Assembly: GCA_016987375.1 (NCBI GenBank)
Contig: PJRA01000473.1
Coordinates: 801,675 to 817,347 of the forward strand
Source: Brachionus koreanus
Lineage: Eukaryota > Rotifera > Eurotatoria > Ploima > Brachionidae
DNA length: 15,673 nucleotides
Reading direction: 5' to 3'
Part shown: positions 1 through 8,397 of the stretch, piece by piece
Position numbering within the stretch: position 1 is the first letter of the stretch
Layout of the letters: every line of letters starts with the position of its first letter
The notes under the pieces: model-generated
Told to the model about the DNA's origin: nothing
Database searches by the model: none
The model's input: only the letters and a program-made list of their open reading frames with translations
Program-made: the position numbers and the translations under genes

Positions 1-2590
1 CTTCATTCTCCTCTTTTGGTTCATTCTAAATTATCATTTTAAAATCTCTTATAATATCAATAAATTCTACTTTATCTCTTTTTCATAAATAACTAATTCT
101 TTTTTATTCAATTTTTTACAGAATTTCAAAATTGATCTGATAATTTTTAAGCTCTTTTGAATTTTTTTATTTGATTCAGATAACCCTCATTTTTTTTTTA
201 TTTTAATATAGATTTAATTTTAGTTAAAAATAGTTTAGTGTGAAATATTATTTAACAAACCAAATAATCTATTTTTACAATTAGCTATTTTTATTTTGGA
301 TTTAATACAAAATCCGTTCTGAAAATAAATAAATTTTTAAATTAAGTTTTTTAAATGTGAAAATAATAATTTCGCCATTGCAGAAATGAAAATTAGAATA
401 AATAAAATTTAGCTAATTGACTTAGATATAAATTTTTTAGTATTTTGGCAGCTTTGGCCTGCTTGTTGGAGGTAGAGCTCTTTTAAAATCAATGAGCCGT
501 ATTGAGATCTTTTATCAAAAATCTCATTTTAGCAGTTGGAGCTACACATAAATTAAAAAAGCACACAACCGAATTAATTACAGATCTAAAGAAAATTGAA
601 TCTGCAAGTATTTATTAAATTACTCTTGATTTATCACGGTCAATTTGTCTATTCTGATTAAGTGCAGTCAAATTATCTTTAATTTAGCATTAGAATAGCC
701 AACTTTTTGTTTTTTTACTTTGAAAATAAAAAAAATATTTTAAATATAATTTTTTCAATAGGATCAAATTTTTTTCTTGCTATTAGATTTTAACAATTTG
801 AGCAAATTTGTTGTCTTAAATTCGAGTAAATTTCCAATTTTTAAAGTTGTTTGGTCAATTAAAAATCTCACTTAATTTAAGTGTTAAATTTCATGGACTA
901 ACTGACTAACTGTGTAGATGATCAGTTGTTAAATTAATTTTTATTTTTGATGTTTTAAAAAATAAAAAAGCTAATTAAAATTTGATTTTTTAATTCAAAT
1001 TGCTTAATTTCTAAGGAAACAGCAATTGATTTTTGTTTTATTTTTAAGCTTAAAAATTCTGATCAGTTTTTGTAAAAAAAAAATTTTTAGCTAATTTATT
1101 GTGAATTTTATTTTTTTGTAATCAGTTGAAAAAATTTTTTTCATTTGAATTTTAGATTTTCACATTTAATTTTAAAAAGTGCTAAAGTTGAAAAACTTAA
1201 CGTAAATATACTCAGCAGAAAATAAATAAACCAAATTGTTGTCTTTGTTTATTTTTTTTCAATAATTCAAGTCTAGCTCTAAGAAAAACAAAACTTTTAT
1301 TACTCATAAAAGTGAACAAAATAAAAATTAGTTTATTATTTTTAAGAGATAAAATCAACGCTTTATCGATCAGCAAAAATGGGAAATGAAAACAAATTTA
1401 ATTTCTAAACTGAGGCTTTGCTCTAGTAGGAATTATGCAACTTATTTGAAAAACAATATGTAGACAGTGTCTAATATTGATAATTTTTTTTTAACTGAGT
1501 AGAATAATTGAAGAACTGTTTTTTTGATCAGATTTTCTAGATTATTCATTTAGAAATTTAGATTAAAAATCGTAGATCATTTCCTTTTAATGAAATACAG
1601 AACCAAAAAGCTTGGAAAAATGTTTCCAATATTTCAAGTTAAAAATAAAACGAAAAAGATTTTTTTCTCAATTAAATTAATAGACGAGAGAGTATTGAAA
1701 TTTTTTAGACATGACGTGTTTGATTCATGCTATTAGTCTTAATTAAAATTCCTAATACCAAGATAAGAGCTTTTAGAAAATAAGCTGAAACAAGAATTTT
1801 GTATCATGTAATGAAAAGATAGAAATGAGTATTGCAAATCATTAACTGGCATGAAAGAAAGTTTAAGGTCTAATTTTTGTTTTTTTACCAAAATTACTTT
1901 AACAGGCTTTTTTTTAAATTCCTTTTACTAGTCTTTTAAATTTTAGATGTTGTTGAATTGTTCTAGAACTAGCAAGATAATAGACTAAAATAGCAAAATT
2001 ATTCTAAAAATAGTTTTTTAAAAGTTTTAAGAGTATAAAAATTCCATTTAATTAATGTATAATTATTTATCAAAGGTAAATGAATTAATAAATAATTAAA
2101 AAATTTATTATGGTTTAAAGTAGACTTAATCATTTATTTTAGTAACAATGGTTGTAATGTAAGTCATATGATAGAAGACTTAAATTTGTCTTTCCAAATA
2201 TTGTTTCTCTGAGTCTTTTAACATTCATTAAAAAATTCATGTTTTTTTTTAATGAAAGATTTGAAAATTTTTTTAAAAAATTTCTATCAAAGGATTTATT
2301 TAGAACAATTTGGTGTCAAAATATTTTTGATTTTTTAATTAAGAATTTTGTGTTTTATATCATAAATATTATTTTTGAAATTTAGAATAATAGAACAGAA
2401 CAATGAATTAAAAATTTCCATAAAATTTTTTCTTCAAGTTAAAAATTGTTTATTGTTAGCACTACATAATGCAATATTCACAGTTAGATCAACTTTCAAA
2501 TTTATGTACAAACTCTGCAAAATAGATTTTTGGTAATTCAGCTATTTATGTTGCATCATGCGTATTTTCTTACAATAAACTGTTCACTTG
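1..2590. other. AT-rich intergenic DNA, no gene recognised
   Basis: This stretch is dominated by A/T runs, and every frame is broken by frequent stops. I saw no tRNA, no splice-framed coding exons and no transposon motif in it, apart from the short protein-like open segment listed separately near 496-615. A modestly GC-richer island at about 445-560 surrounds that segment. The rest is best described as unannotated intergenic or intronic sequence. Confidence 0.6.
496..615 (+). other. Short protein-like open segment, unidentified
   Basis: Forty codons are open between TGA at 493 and TAA at 616. The reading looks protein-like rather than low complexity, with charged and hydrophobic residues mixed (for example AVGATHKLKKHTTELITDL), and it sits in a GC-richer island. 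There is no in-frame ATG and I recognise no family. It could be a decayed transposon or gene fragment, or chance. I claim only that the frame is open and the composition differs from the surroundings. Confidence 0.2.
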
Positions 2591-2968
2591 GGACAAATTT
2601 ATCAAATTTCATTTTTCAAATTTGATCAAAACATTTTAAATGCGCAATTAAATTGAGTCGCAGATTCTTAAATTTTTGAATAAGAATTGTAATTTCTAAA
2701 AATGCAATTATATTTAATTGGGCAAAATGAAAATAATTTTACATTTTTATATTTTTAGATTTTTTGTGCAATATTTAAGAAATTTTTTTATTTTTTTTTC
2801 GTTTGTCAAATAATTTGAGAGAGTTTTTTTTTTATTTTCTGAAAAATTGCACAAAAAATCTCAAAATTTAAAAATGTAAAATTATTTTTATTTCACCATT
2901 TAATTGCGCATTTAAAATGTTTTGATCAAATTCAAAAAATGAAATTTGACCAAAAATTTTACTTTGCC
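2591..2968. repeat. Long imperfect inverted repeat (foldback or MITE-like)
   Basis: The left arm, about 2591-2775, is complementary to the right arm, about 2845-2968, around a T-rich loop of some 70 bases. Well-matched blocks are 2622-2652 against 2900-2931 (both carry the GATCAAAACATTTTAAATGC core or its complement), and 2730-2772 against 2847-2893 (AATAATTTTACATTTTTA and TTTTTTGTGCAAT against their complements). The left arm is longer by about 65 bases. That extra piece looks like a partial internal duplication, because GCGCAATTAAATT recurs as GCAATTATATTTAATT at about 2704-2719. No coding capacity is visible. A foldback element or non-autonomous DNA transposon is the likely origin. Confidence 0.7.
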
Positions 2969-3789
2969 GTTTAATTTTTTTTTAATTTTACCAACATTAC
3001 CACAACCGTGTAACCGCTAACCACACAGTTTGTGAGGAAGTTGTATTGTTGAACTTAATTCTTGATTATTTCTCTTTTATTTTTGTATGAATGGTCTCTT
3101 GTGCTTCTGCTTGAGAAAGTTTGTGGATATGGCCAACTGACGTGATCAACGGTTTTTTTACTCAAAAAATTTGAATTGAGTAACCTCTCGTGCGCATATC
3201 GCTAGTTTAGATTTTTGAAACCAGAAATAGCACGAGTAGCTTGGCTGAACATCTTCTAAAATTCTTTTTCTTTTGATCATACTTGTGTCTATTTAAAATA
3301 TGCATCAAATTGAATTAGAATTTTTTACTATTTATTTTCTCAAATTTTTAATCAAGAGTCCAAAAATTTCCTTGTAAATATAATAAAATTTATTATCAAT
3401 TTATAATTTTATCATTAGAATCATAGTTTTTTTGTTTGATTTCTTTATCAGGAATCGTTTTACATGTTTTTTGGAAAAATTTCTGAATTATTTTTCCTCA
3501 TTAAATTTTTTTAGTTTTATTTTTCAGATAAATTTTTTCTTTTAGACAAAACTTTTTAATTTTTTTTAAAAATTCCATAGCAAACTTACTTTCATTAAGT
3601 AACCCTTTTTTTGCCTTCAGCTCTTCAGAATAATAAGAGGAAAATATTAAGGTTATTTATATCTTATAATTTATTAAAAAATTAAGAGGTAGATGATTCT
3701 TTTCGTTATTCATTCCTTTTTGAACTTACTTTGATTTCCATTCGAGTCGAATTTTTCTTTTACTTTTGCTTCTCTTCATCTCATTCCCA
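2969..3789. other. Intergenic sequence, nothing assigned
   Basis: A somewhat GC-richer patch at 2990-3240 contains small inverted repeats: TTACTCAA/TTGAGTAA around 3159-3182, and CTCGTGC (3187-3193) with GCACGAG (3230-3236). No frame stays open long enough to call a gene, and no RNA family is recognised. The remainder is AT-rich. Confidence 0.5.
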
Positions 3790-3970
3790 TTTTGAGTTCC
3801 ATGTTGCTGCTGGTCGCCTTACTTTCCGTCCTTCTTGTTGTGTACATTGAAAGATTGTGTTTAGTATCCGTGTTTCATTCTAACCAAATGTCCAAGCCAT
3901 TGCATTTGATTCTTTTGTATATCTTAAAATTTAACAATGTCTCATATCTCTAGAATTCTTCTCAAGCTAC
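3790..3970 (-). pseudogene. Decayed LINE reverse transcriptase C-terminus
   Basis: Three pieces, in the expected order on the minus strand, match the C-terminal region of RTE/CR1-like non-LTR retrotransposon reverse transcriptases. They are SLRRILEI (3945-3968), like the 'lRRiLgI' segment; WLGHLVRM (3876-3899), the typical 'WlGHv.Rm' motif; and GRKVRRPAATW (3799-3831), the 'GkR.rGRP..tW' motif. The third piece is in a different frame from the second, and stops lie between them, so the copy is dead. Family knowledge gives the motif order; assignment to a named clade is inference. Similarity may extend towards about 4050, but I cannot see clear motifs there. Confidence 0.7.
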
Positions 3971-4560
3971 CAGTTTGAAAGATGTTTAGACTGTCAAAAT
4001 CAGAAATCCCGTCAAATGGAGAAAATCTAGCGAATTACTCTATAATACCAGGCGCATGTTTAAACCCTTTTTTTTATTAATCCTGGTGGATGGGATGTGT
4101 TTTTCAAATGAAAAACTAGTTCTAATTCTTTGACTTTGACAAGGAATAACTGATATTTCTCAGAATTGTATATTTCTTTTTAGACATGGCAATTTTTAAT
4201 TTATTTTTAATTTGCTTTTTATAAATAATTAAATTTGTGTATCACCACTTAAAAGTAATTATTAGGTTTTTTTTTGCAATAAATAAAATTTTTGCTTATT
4301 GTGTCAAATTTTGTTATCAATTTTATATAAATTTTTAAATAGTGCCTTTAGCTTTTTCGATTTTAGAAATCAAATTTCAATAATAATGTTTAACCGAGAT
4401 CAAGATAGTTCTTTTTTTGAGTATTTGACAATTGTATAGACACTTTACTAATGCTATTTAGTGAACTAGAAATTGCTATTATTAATATTCTAATTTATCA
4501 ATTAGTTAATGTAGAATAACAAGTGATTTTGGAGTGTGTTTAATAATTTTACACTCGAAA
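3971..4560. other. AT-rich intergenic sequence
   Basis: The first part (to about 4060) may hold more decayed retrotransposon sequence belonging to the minus-strand remnant next to it. Beyond that, all frames are closed and no motif or repeat is recognised. Confidence 0.5.
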
Positions 4561-4646
4561 AAGGCTTAGTGCGAAAAGTTGGTTCCATATTCATAATTTA
4601 TGTTTGTCTATGATGCAAGAAGTAGAAGCCAGAAGAAAATCGATAA

Positions 4647-4654
4647 ATGCAAAT
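4647..4654 (+). promoter_or_regulatory. POU octamer motif ATGCAAAT
   Basis: This is an exact match to the ATGCAAAT octamer bound by POU-homeodomain factors. It lies next to a CGATAA stretch and just before a CCAAT motif, about 1.3 kb upstream of the ONECUT start codon. An 8-base AT-rich word can easily occur by chance in this genome, so function is only a possibility. Confidence 0.25.
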
Positions 4655-4746
4655 AGTCCAATTGGATTTTGTTGATATATGAAATAGGAGGAAACAAAAA
4701 AAAATAGAAATAAATATTAAACAGAATGAGAACAAATGAATGAATA

Positions 4747-4768
4747 GAGAGAGAGAGAGAAAAAAAAA
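4747..4768. repeat. (GA)7 microsatellite followed by A run
   Basis: Seven GA dinucleotides run directly into a pure A tract. It is a simple repeat in the presumed 5' flank of the ONECUT gene. GA tracts can bind GAGA-type factors in some arthropods, but nothing here shows such a role. Confidence 0.9.
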
Positions 4769-5035
4769 GCCAGCTGGATTTGTTAATTAACTACTCTTGA
4801 GTGATTATTGTCATTGTTTAGAAAAAGAGCCGATAAGGATTAGATTTCTGGAAAAAATAATAAATTATGATGAGGGATTTGAATGACAAGCTTGTGCGTG
4901 AGTGTTTGTCAATTAATGGATCGTGTGCTGTTTTCGACAACACAACGAAGAGAAATGAAAAAAAAATCGATAAAATCTAAAAAATTATGATTTGTTATTA
5001 AGCGATAATAATTTATGATTTTGTTTTGTTCGTTA

Positions 5036-5120
5036 TTTTTCCTTATTTTTCTTCTTCCTCGTCTTATTTTCAGTTTTTTCTCTCTCTATATATTTATATA
5101 TATATATATATTTTTTTTAG
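5036..5120. repeat. Pyrimidine tract with (TC)n, (TA)n and T run ending in AG
   Basis: A T/C-rich stretch (5036-5086) leads through TCTCTC into an alternating TA tract (about 5087-5111), then a T run that ends in AG at 5119-5120. It resembles a strong polypyrimidine tract plus 3' splice site. A 64-codon open frame starting at 5015 crosses this repeat. Its product would be almost all F, L, I and Y, which is what such a repeat encodes by chance, so I do not call it a gene. Confidence 0.8.
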
Positions 5121-5212
5121 TAAAATTTTTGTCGTTAGAACAAAAAATAAATATGGAACTTAGTTTTCTTAATAGCAGAAGTATACGCGTGCCCGCTTTC
5201 GGACTCTAAACA
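5121..5212 (+). other. Candidate 5' exon (speculative)
   Basis: After the pyrimidine tract and AG there is a short GC-richer, CpG-bearing patch. It contains ATG at 5153 followed by 17 more codons (MELSFLNSRSIRVPAFGL) and a stop. A possible donor GTATAC lies at 5181. Joining there to the AG at 5949-5950 would put this ATG in frame with the ONECUT coding region. This is a consistent but unproven splice model; the patch could equally be untranslated leader or promoter DNA. Confidence 0.2.
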
Positions 5213-5326
5213 GCGTGAACTCTGAACTTCACTTAAACAGCTCGTTTCTTTTTTAATCTCTAATTCTGTCAGAATAATTTTTTCGTTCATCATGGCTTTT
5301 TATATTCAAAAAATTTATTTCTGATA

Positions 5327-5346
5327 AAAATCAATATATTGATTTT
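5327..5346. promoter_or_regulatory. Palindromic double ONECUT/HNF-6-type site
   Basis: AAAATCAATATATTGATTTT is a perfect 20-bp palindrome. Each strand reads TATATTGATTTT plus a permitted flanking base, which fits the published HNF-6 consensus DHWATTGAYTWWD at every position. It lies about 600 bases upstream of a gene that encodes exactly this class of protein. Family knowledge supplies the consensus; autoregulation is my inference. Single matches to this AT-rich consensus occur elsewhere in the window (for example near 12724), so the perfect opposed pair matters more than the match itself. Confidence 0.4.
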
Positions 5347-5952
5347 AGATTTTTTTGTTTTCATTTGTCTCTTGTACACTCCTTAATTTAGTGAAACAAA
5401 TTATACAACATTATTTAATTATGTCACAATTAAGCCAAAAGTAGTTTGATACCATGACAAGATTGAGGCTTAGATAACCAGACCGGATTGAATCCAAATG
5501 AAACATAGTGACACTATTTTTGTCTTATTATTTACTGGTATTCTTAGAATGGCTTTAAATATAATGTTGCCATGAATTCGCCTGATTTTAAGAAAATAAT
5601 TTTTATCAAATGAATTAGCTGAGTTATTTCATTAATACAAATATCAAGCTAGGAAAAACTTGGAAAAGGGGGTCTTAGCGGGCTTGTAGTAGTGCTTATT
5701 GGCAATGAAATAGTCCAGCTATTTGAAATGCCAGCTAGTTGCAATATTTGACTATTGTTGCTGTAATGGCGGGCAATGATGACACTTATGTTGTCTTCAA
5801 ACAAAACAAAGTCTGAAAATAAGTTCTTTAAAAATTTTTTTTTCATCTTAATTTTATTTATAAACACCAAATGAAATATTTTATTTAAATAGAAAAAAAA
5901 AATTAAAATTAAATAATTGTTTATTCATTTAGATATTTTTATATTGATAGGA

Positions 5953-7794
5953 ATGTTTAGGCTAATGGCTGATTTCAACAATTTTCCAAGTCAATCAGTT
6001 AGTAGTCTGCACAATGCGAACCAAATACACAATCATCACATGAATCCGACAAGTCATATTCCTCAATTTCAGCCTAATCACAATCTAATGAATACACAAT
6101 GTCAAAATTACACATACGCGCCAAATTCCTACTTTGACGATGCGTATAACAAAAAGACTTCTTACATGCATCCAGCGCAACAGATCAAAAACCCGAATCG
6201 TAACAAAAAAGTCAAAGATTTGATACTCGACATGCGCATGCAGCAGCAACAACAACAGCAGCCGCAGACCCAAATGTCACATCAGTACGCACAGCAACAA
6301 CAACAACAACAACAGCAGCAGCAGCATCAAGTTCACATGGATCAACAATATCAGCCGTACTACTACGAGCCAGACATACCGCAAAATTCTATAACCCTCA
6401 ATTGTTTGAACAACAACCAACACGCATCGAATCAAAATTCGCTGGATCTAATTCAACTGCTTAACTCGACTAATACAACAATAGACGAGTCTAATTTCCA
6501 GGCGCCGCTTAATCAGTATCACTTGGCCTCCGAGGATGACATATCTTCGCTATCCTCAAATTCTTCTCTCTCATCCAATCAACACTTTCTGCCACCCACT
6601 CATCATCATCAGCAAATTCAACAGCATCATCAACTGCACGACATAGTCGAAGACTGCAATGTAGCCGTTAATCTATGCGAAAATCAAAATCAAGATGAAG
6701 ACAATTTTCTCTACAACATACTTAATAAAATAAATACTCATAACGATAAATTAATTTTACTAAGCCAAGACTTTGAGACTCCATCCAACAGTTCGCCATC
6801 GTCCTCGTCGTCTACTTCGGCCAGCTCCAACACTCAGGACGACAAGTCCATGCTGATTAATCAGTGCGTGTCAATGGACGATCAGGCGAACACAACATAC
6901 GCAACTCTGCAGCCTGCCGGCAATGCCGAAATGGCCAAAACGACGGACTTTTTGCCCCAAGAGAGCATACTCGAGAACATGCCCCAGTACATGGTTCAGT
7001 CGAACACTGCCGAGCCTTTAGTCGAAAAAAAAGAGGCCGAACTTAGTGTAGATTGCAGTCAGACTAAGAGTGTACAGCCAGTGCCGTCGCCTACTAACTC
7101 TCAAATGGAAGAAATAAACACCAAAGAGTTGGCACACAAGATCAGCTCGGAACTAAAGCGATACAGCATACCGCAGGCTGTGTTTGCGCAAAGAGTGCTT
7201 TGTCGCAGTCAAGGCACTTTGTCCGATCTATTGAGAAATCCGAAACCGTGGTCGAAGCTCAAGTCCGGCCGTGAGACATTCAGACGCATGTACAAATGGC
7301 TGCAAGAGCCCGAATCGCAGCGAATGAACGCTTTGAGACAAGCTGCGGCTGTCAAACGCAAGGACGACGATGACGAGGACGAGGAGGACGTTGACGAAGA
7401 GGGCGAAGAAGAAGACGACGAAGAGAGCGAAGAGGAGGAGGAAAGTGTCAAGCAGAATAGAATGATGCAAATAAATCAAATTATCATTGATCATCAAATG
7501 CAGAATCAAGGTCAACAACAGCAGCAGCAACAGAGCAGCGCCCAGAGTAGTCAGAGTGGTGGACATCATGCTAAAAAGCCTCGATTGGTCTTCACTGACA
7601 TACAAAGACGAACTTTACAAGCTATTTTCAAAGAGACTAAGAGACCATCTAAAGAAATGCAAGTGACTATTGCCCAACAGCTCGGTCTCGAAGTGGCCAC
7701 TGTGAGCAACTTTTTTATGAATGCGCGTAGGCGATCTATGGACAAGTGGAAAGATCAAGACGATGATAACAGCAATTGCAGTTCTCAAAAGTGA
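5953..7794 (+). CDS. onecut: ONECUT-family CUT-homeodomain transcription factor
   Basis: This encodes a 613-residue nuclear DNA-binding regulator of the ONECUT/HNF-6 class, which in animals controls neuronal and endodermal cell fates. Residues about 386-466 form a single CUT domain, near-identical to the family core (EEINTKEL, RYSIPQAVFAQRVLCRSQG, SGRETFRRM). Residues 541-599 form the homeodomain, whose recognition helix carries the class-specific Phe48-Met50 (SNFFMNARRR). KRK and KKPR clusters around the linker may be nuclear localisation signals. The N-terminal half is low complexity: Gln runs at 97-103 and 114-124, His/Gln-rich and Ser-rich (278-293) segments, and TTYATLQP at 314-321, which recalls a conserved ONECUT N-terminal motif. 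The CUT-homeodomain linker is 74 residues, with 24 of 27 residues acidic at 471-497 and a Gln7 run at 521-527. No intron separates CUT from homeodomain, unlike vertebrate genes. I chose the first in-frame ATG; ATG at 5965 (MADFNNF) is an equal alternative. Upstream splicing at 5932 or 5950 is possible, because the frame is open back to the stop at 5914. Confidence 0.95.
   Translation: MFRLMADFNNFPSQSVSSLHNANQIHNHHMNPTSHIPQFQPNHNLMNTQCQNYTYAPNSYFDDAYNKKTSYMHPAQQIKNPNRNKKVKDLILDMRMQQQQQQQPQTQMSHQYAQQQQQQQQQQQHQVHMDQQYQPYYYEPDIPQNSITLNCLNNNQHASNQNSLDLIQLLNSTNTTIDESNFQAPLNQYHLASEDDISSLSSNSSLSSNQHFLPPTHHHQQIQQHHQLHDIVEDCNVAVNLCENQNQDEDNFLYNILNKINTHNDKLILLSQDFETPSNSSPSSSSSTSASSNTQDDKSMLINQCVSMDDQANTTYATLQPAGNAEMAKTTDFLPQESILENMPQYMVQSNTAEPLVEKKEAELSVDCSQTKSVQPVPSPTNSQMEEINTKELAHKISSELKRYSIPQAVFAQRVLCRSQGTLSDLLRNPKPWSKLKSGRETFRRMYKWLQEPESQRMNALRQAAAVKRKDDDDEDEEDVDEEGEEEDDEESEEEEESVKQNRMMQINQIIIDHQMQNQGQQQQQQQSSAQSSQSGGHHAKKPRLVFTDIQRRTLQAIFKETKRPSKEMQVTIAQQLGLEVATVSNFFMNARRRSMDKWKDQDDDNSNCSSQK
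6241..6324 (+). repeat. Polyglutamine-coding CAG/CAA tracts
   Basis: Two runs within the ONECUT coding region encode Gln7 (6241-6261) and Gln11 (6292-6324), separated by a PQTQMSHQYA spacer. The codons are mixed CAA and CAG rather than a pure triplet repeat, which limits slippage. A further Gln7 lies at 7513-7533 in the linker. Such tracts are common in activation regions of transcription factors. Confidence 0.9.
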
Positions 7795-7944
7795 GACTAG
7801 CAGCAATTGTTTTTTGAACACAAACACAAACATGTGGCCATCTCGCAATTTTAAACGCTTTTGTGCCTATACGAATCAGTCTTAAATTTTTACGGAAATT
7901 TTTTTCGATTATGTAATTTTTTACATTCCAATCTAAGTCATATA

Positions 7945-7950
7945 AATAAA
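7945..7950 (+). terminator. Polyadenylation signal AATAAA
   Basis: This is a canonical AATAAA hexamer about 150 bases after the ONECUT stop, followed by T- and GT-containing sequence (gatttgtttt) that could serve as the downstream element. In such AT-rich DNA the hexamer is not specific, but the position suits the gene. Confidence 0.45.
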
Positions 7951-8027
7951 ACCGATTTGTTTTAACTAAATTTAAACCTAGTCATTTGTTTTTTTTTCTT
8001 TTTCTTTTATATTCCATTTTTATTTGT

Positions 8028-8033
8028 AATAAA
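8028..8033 (+). terminator. Second polyadenylation signal AATAAA
   Basis: This is another canonical AATAAA, about 235 bases after the stop codon, preceded by a long T-rich tract. It is an alternative 3' end for the ONECUT transcript. Confidence 0.4.
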
Positions 8034-8397
8034 ACAAAAACTAATCGCTTTAATTAATTAATCAAGTCAGCGTTTTTAATTTATTAAATCTTTTTTTTTT
8101 TTTATTTTCTATATATTATGTTTTTGTTTTACTTTTAGTTAATTAACCTAATTGTTGTAGCTTTGGTTTTTTAAAAATTGATGTGAAATGATGACAAAAA
8201 TCAAAAATTAATTTTTATTTTTTTTTGAGTCTTTTTTTTTTTTAATAAATAAAAAAATTGTCTAAAAACTAGAATTTTAAAAATTGAAGAAAACCAAAAG
8301 CCTCTGGTCATATGATCAATCCACTTAAATTTTGTTTAACTATTTCCATTTAATTTCTTAAAGACAAGAATTTAGAGTCGATTTAATGTTTTGTTAA

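Larger units (their letters stand above)
4561..5952 (+). promoter_or_regulatory. Probable 5' flank and 5' UTR of the ONECUT gene
   Basis: This interval leads into the ONECUT coding region and is visibly less monotonous than the rest of the window, with GC-richer patches at about 4600-4680, 4810-4950, 5170-5230, 5440-5500 and 5645-5800. It contains a POU octamer, a CCAAT motif in 'gtccaattgg' (about 4656-4665), microsatellites, and a palindromic ONECUT-type site, listed separately. A transcription start cannot be placed from sequence. The minus-strand open frame at 5649-5870 has no supporting features, so I treat the patch at 5645-5800 as possible regulatory or untranslated sequence. Calling it a promoter is inference from position. 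Confidence 0.45.
7795..8397 (+). other. 3' UTR and downstream AT-rich spacer
   Basis: The sequence drops sharply in GC right after the ONECUT stop codon at 7792-7794. Two polyadenylation signals (7945 and 8028) suggest a 3' UTR of about 170-260 bases. The rest, from about 8060 to 8397, is T- and A-rich with nothing recognisable. Confidence 0.6.

Noticed and set aside
3159..3236. Structured RNA from the small inverted repeats near 3159-3236
   Set aside because: Stems of only 7-8 pairs with no further pairing or known RNA family; expected by chance at this composition.
5015..5209. 64-codon + strand open frame before the ONECUT gene
   Set aside because: Most of the product is F, L, I and Y from a pyrimidine and TA microsatellite tract. 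The only non-repetitive part (from 5153) is treated as a speculative 5' exon instead.
5649..5870. 73-codon minus-strand open frame
   Set aside because: It begins at a non-ATG codon (the first ATG is eight codons later), has no recognisable domain or promoter, and lies in the likely 5' leader of the ONECUT gene. Chance in a GC-richer patch is the simpler explanation.
5917..5952. Starting the ONECUT protein at 5917
   Set aside because: The codon there is TTG, which is not a credible start in an animal nuclear gene. The extra residues are hydrophobic and unlike ONECUT proteins. The first ATG is at 5953.
6085..7848. Several other-frame and minus-strand open frames over the ONECUT coding region (6085-6273, 6864-7046, 7209-7451, 7228-7605, 7615-7848)
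   Set aside because: They are shadows of the GC-richer ONECUT coding sequence. Their runs of Ser, Leu or Val are the antisense or shifted readings of the acidic and polyglutamine tracts.
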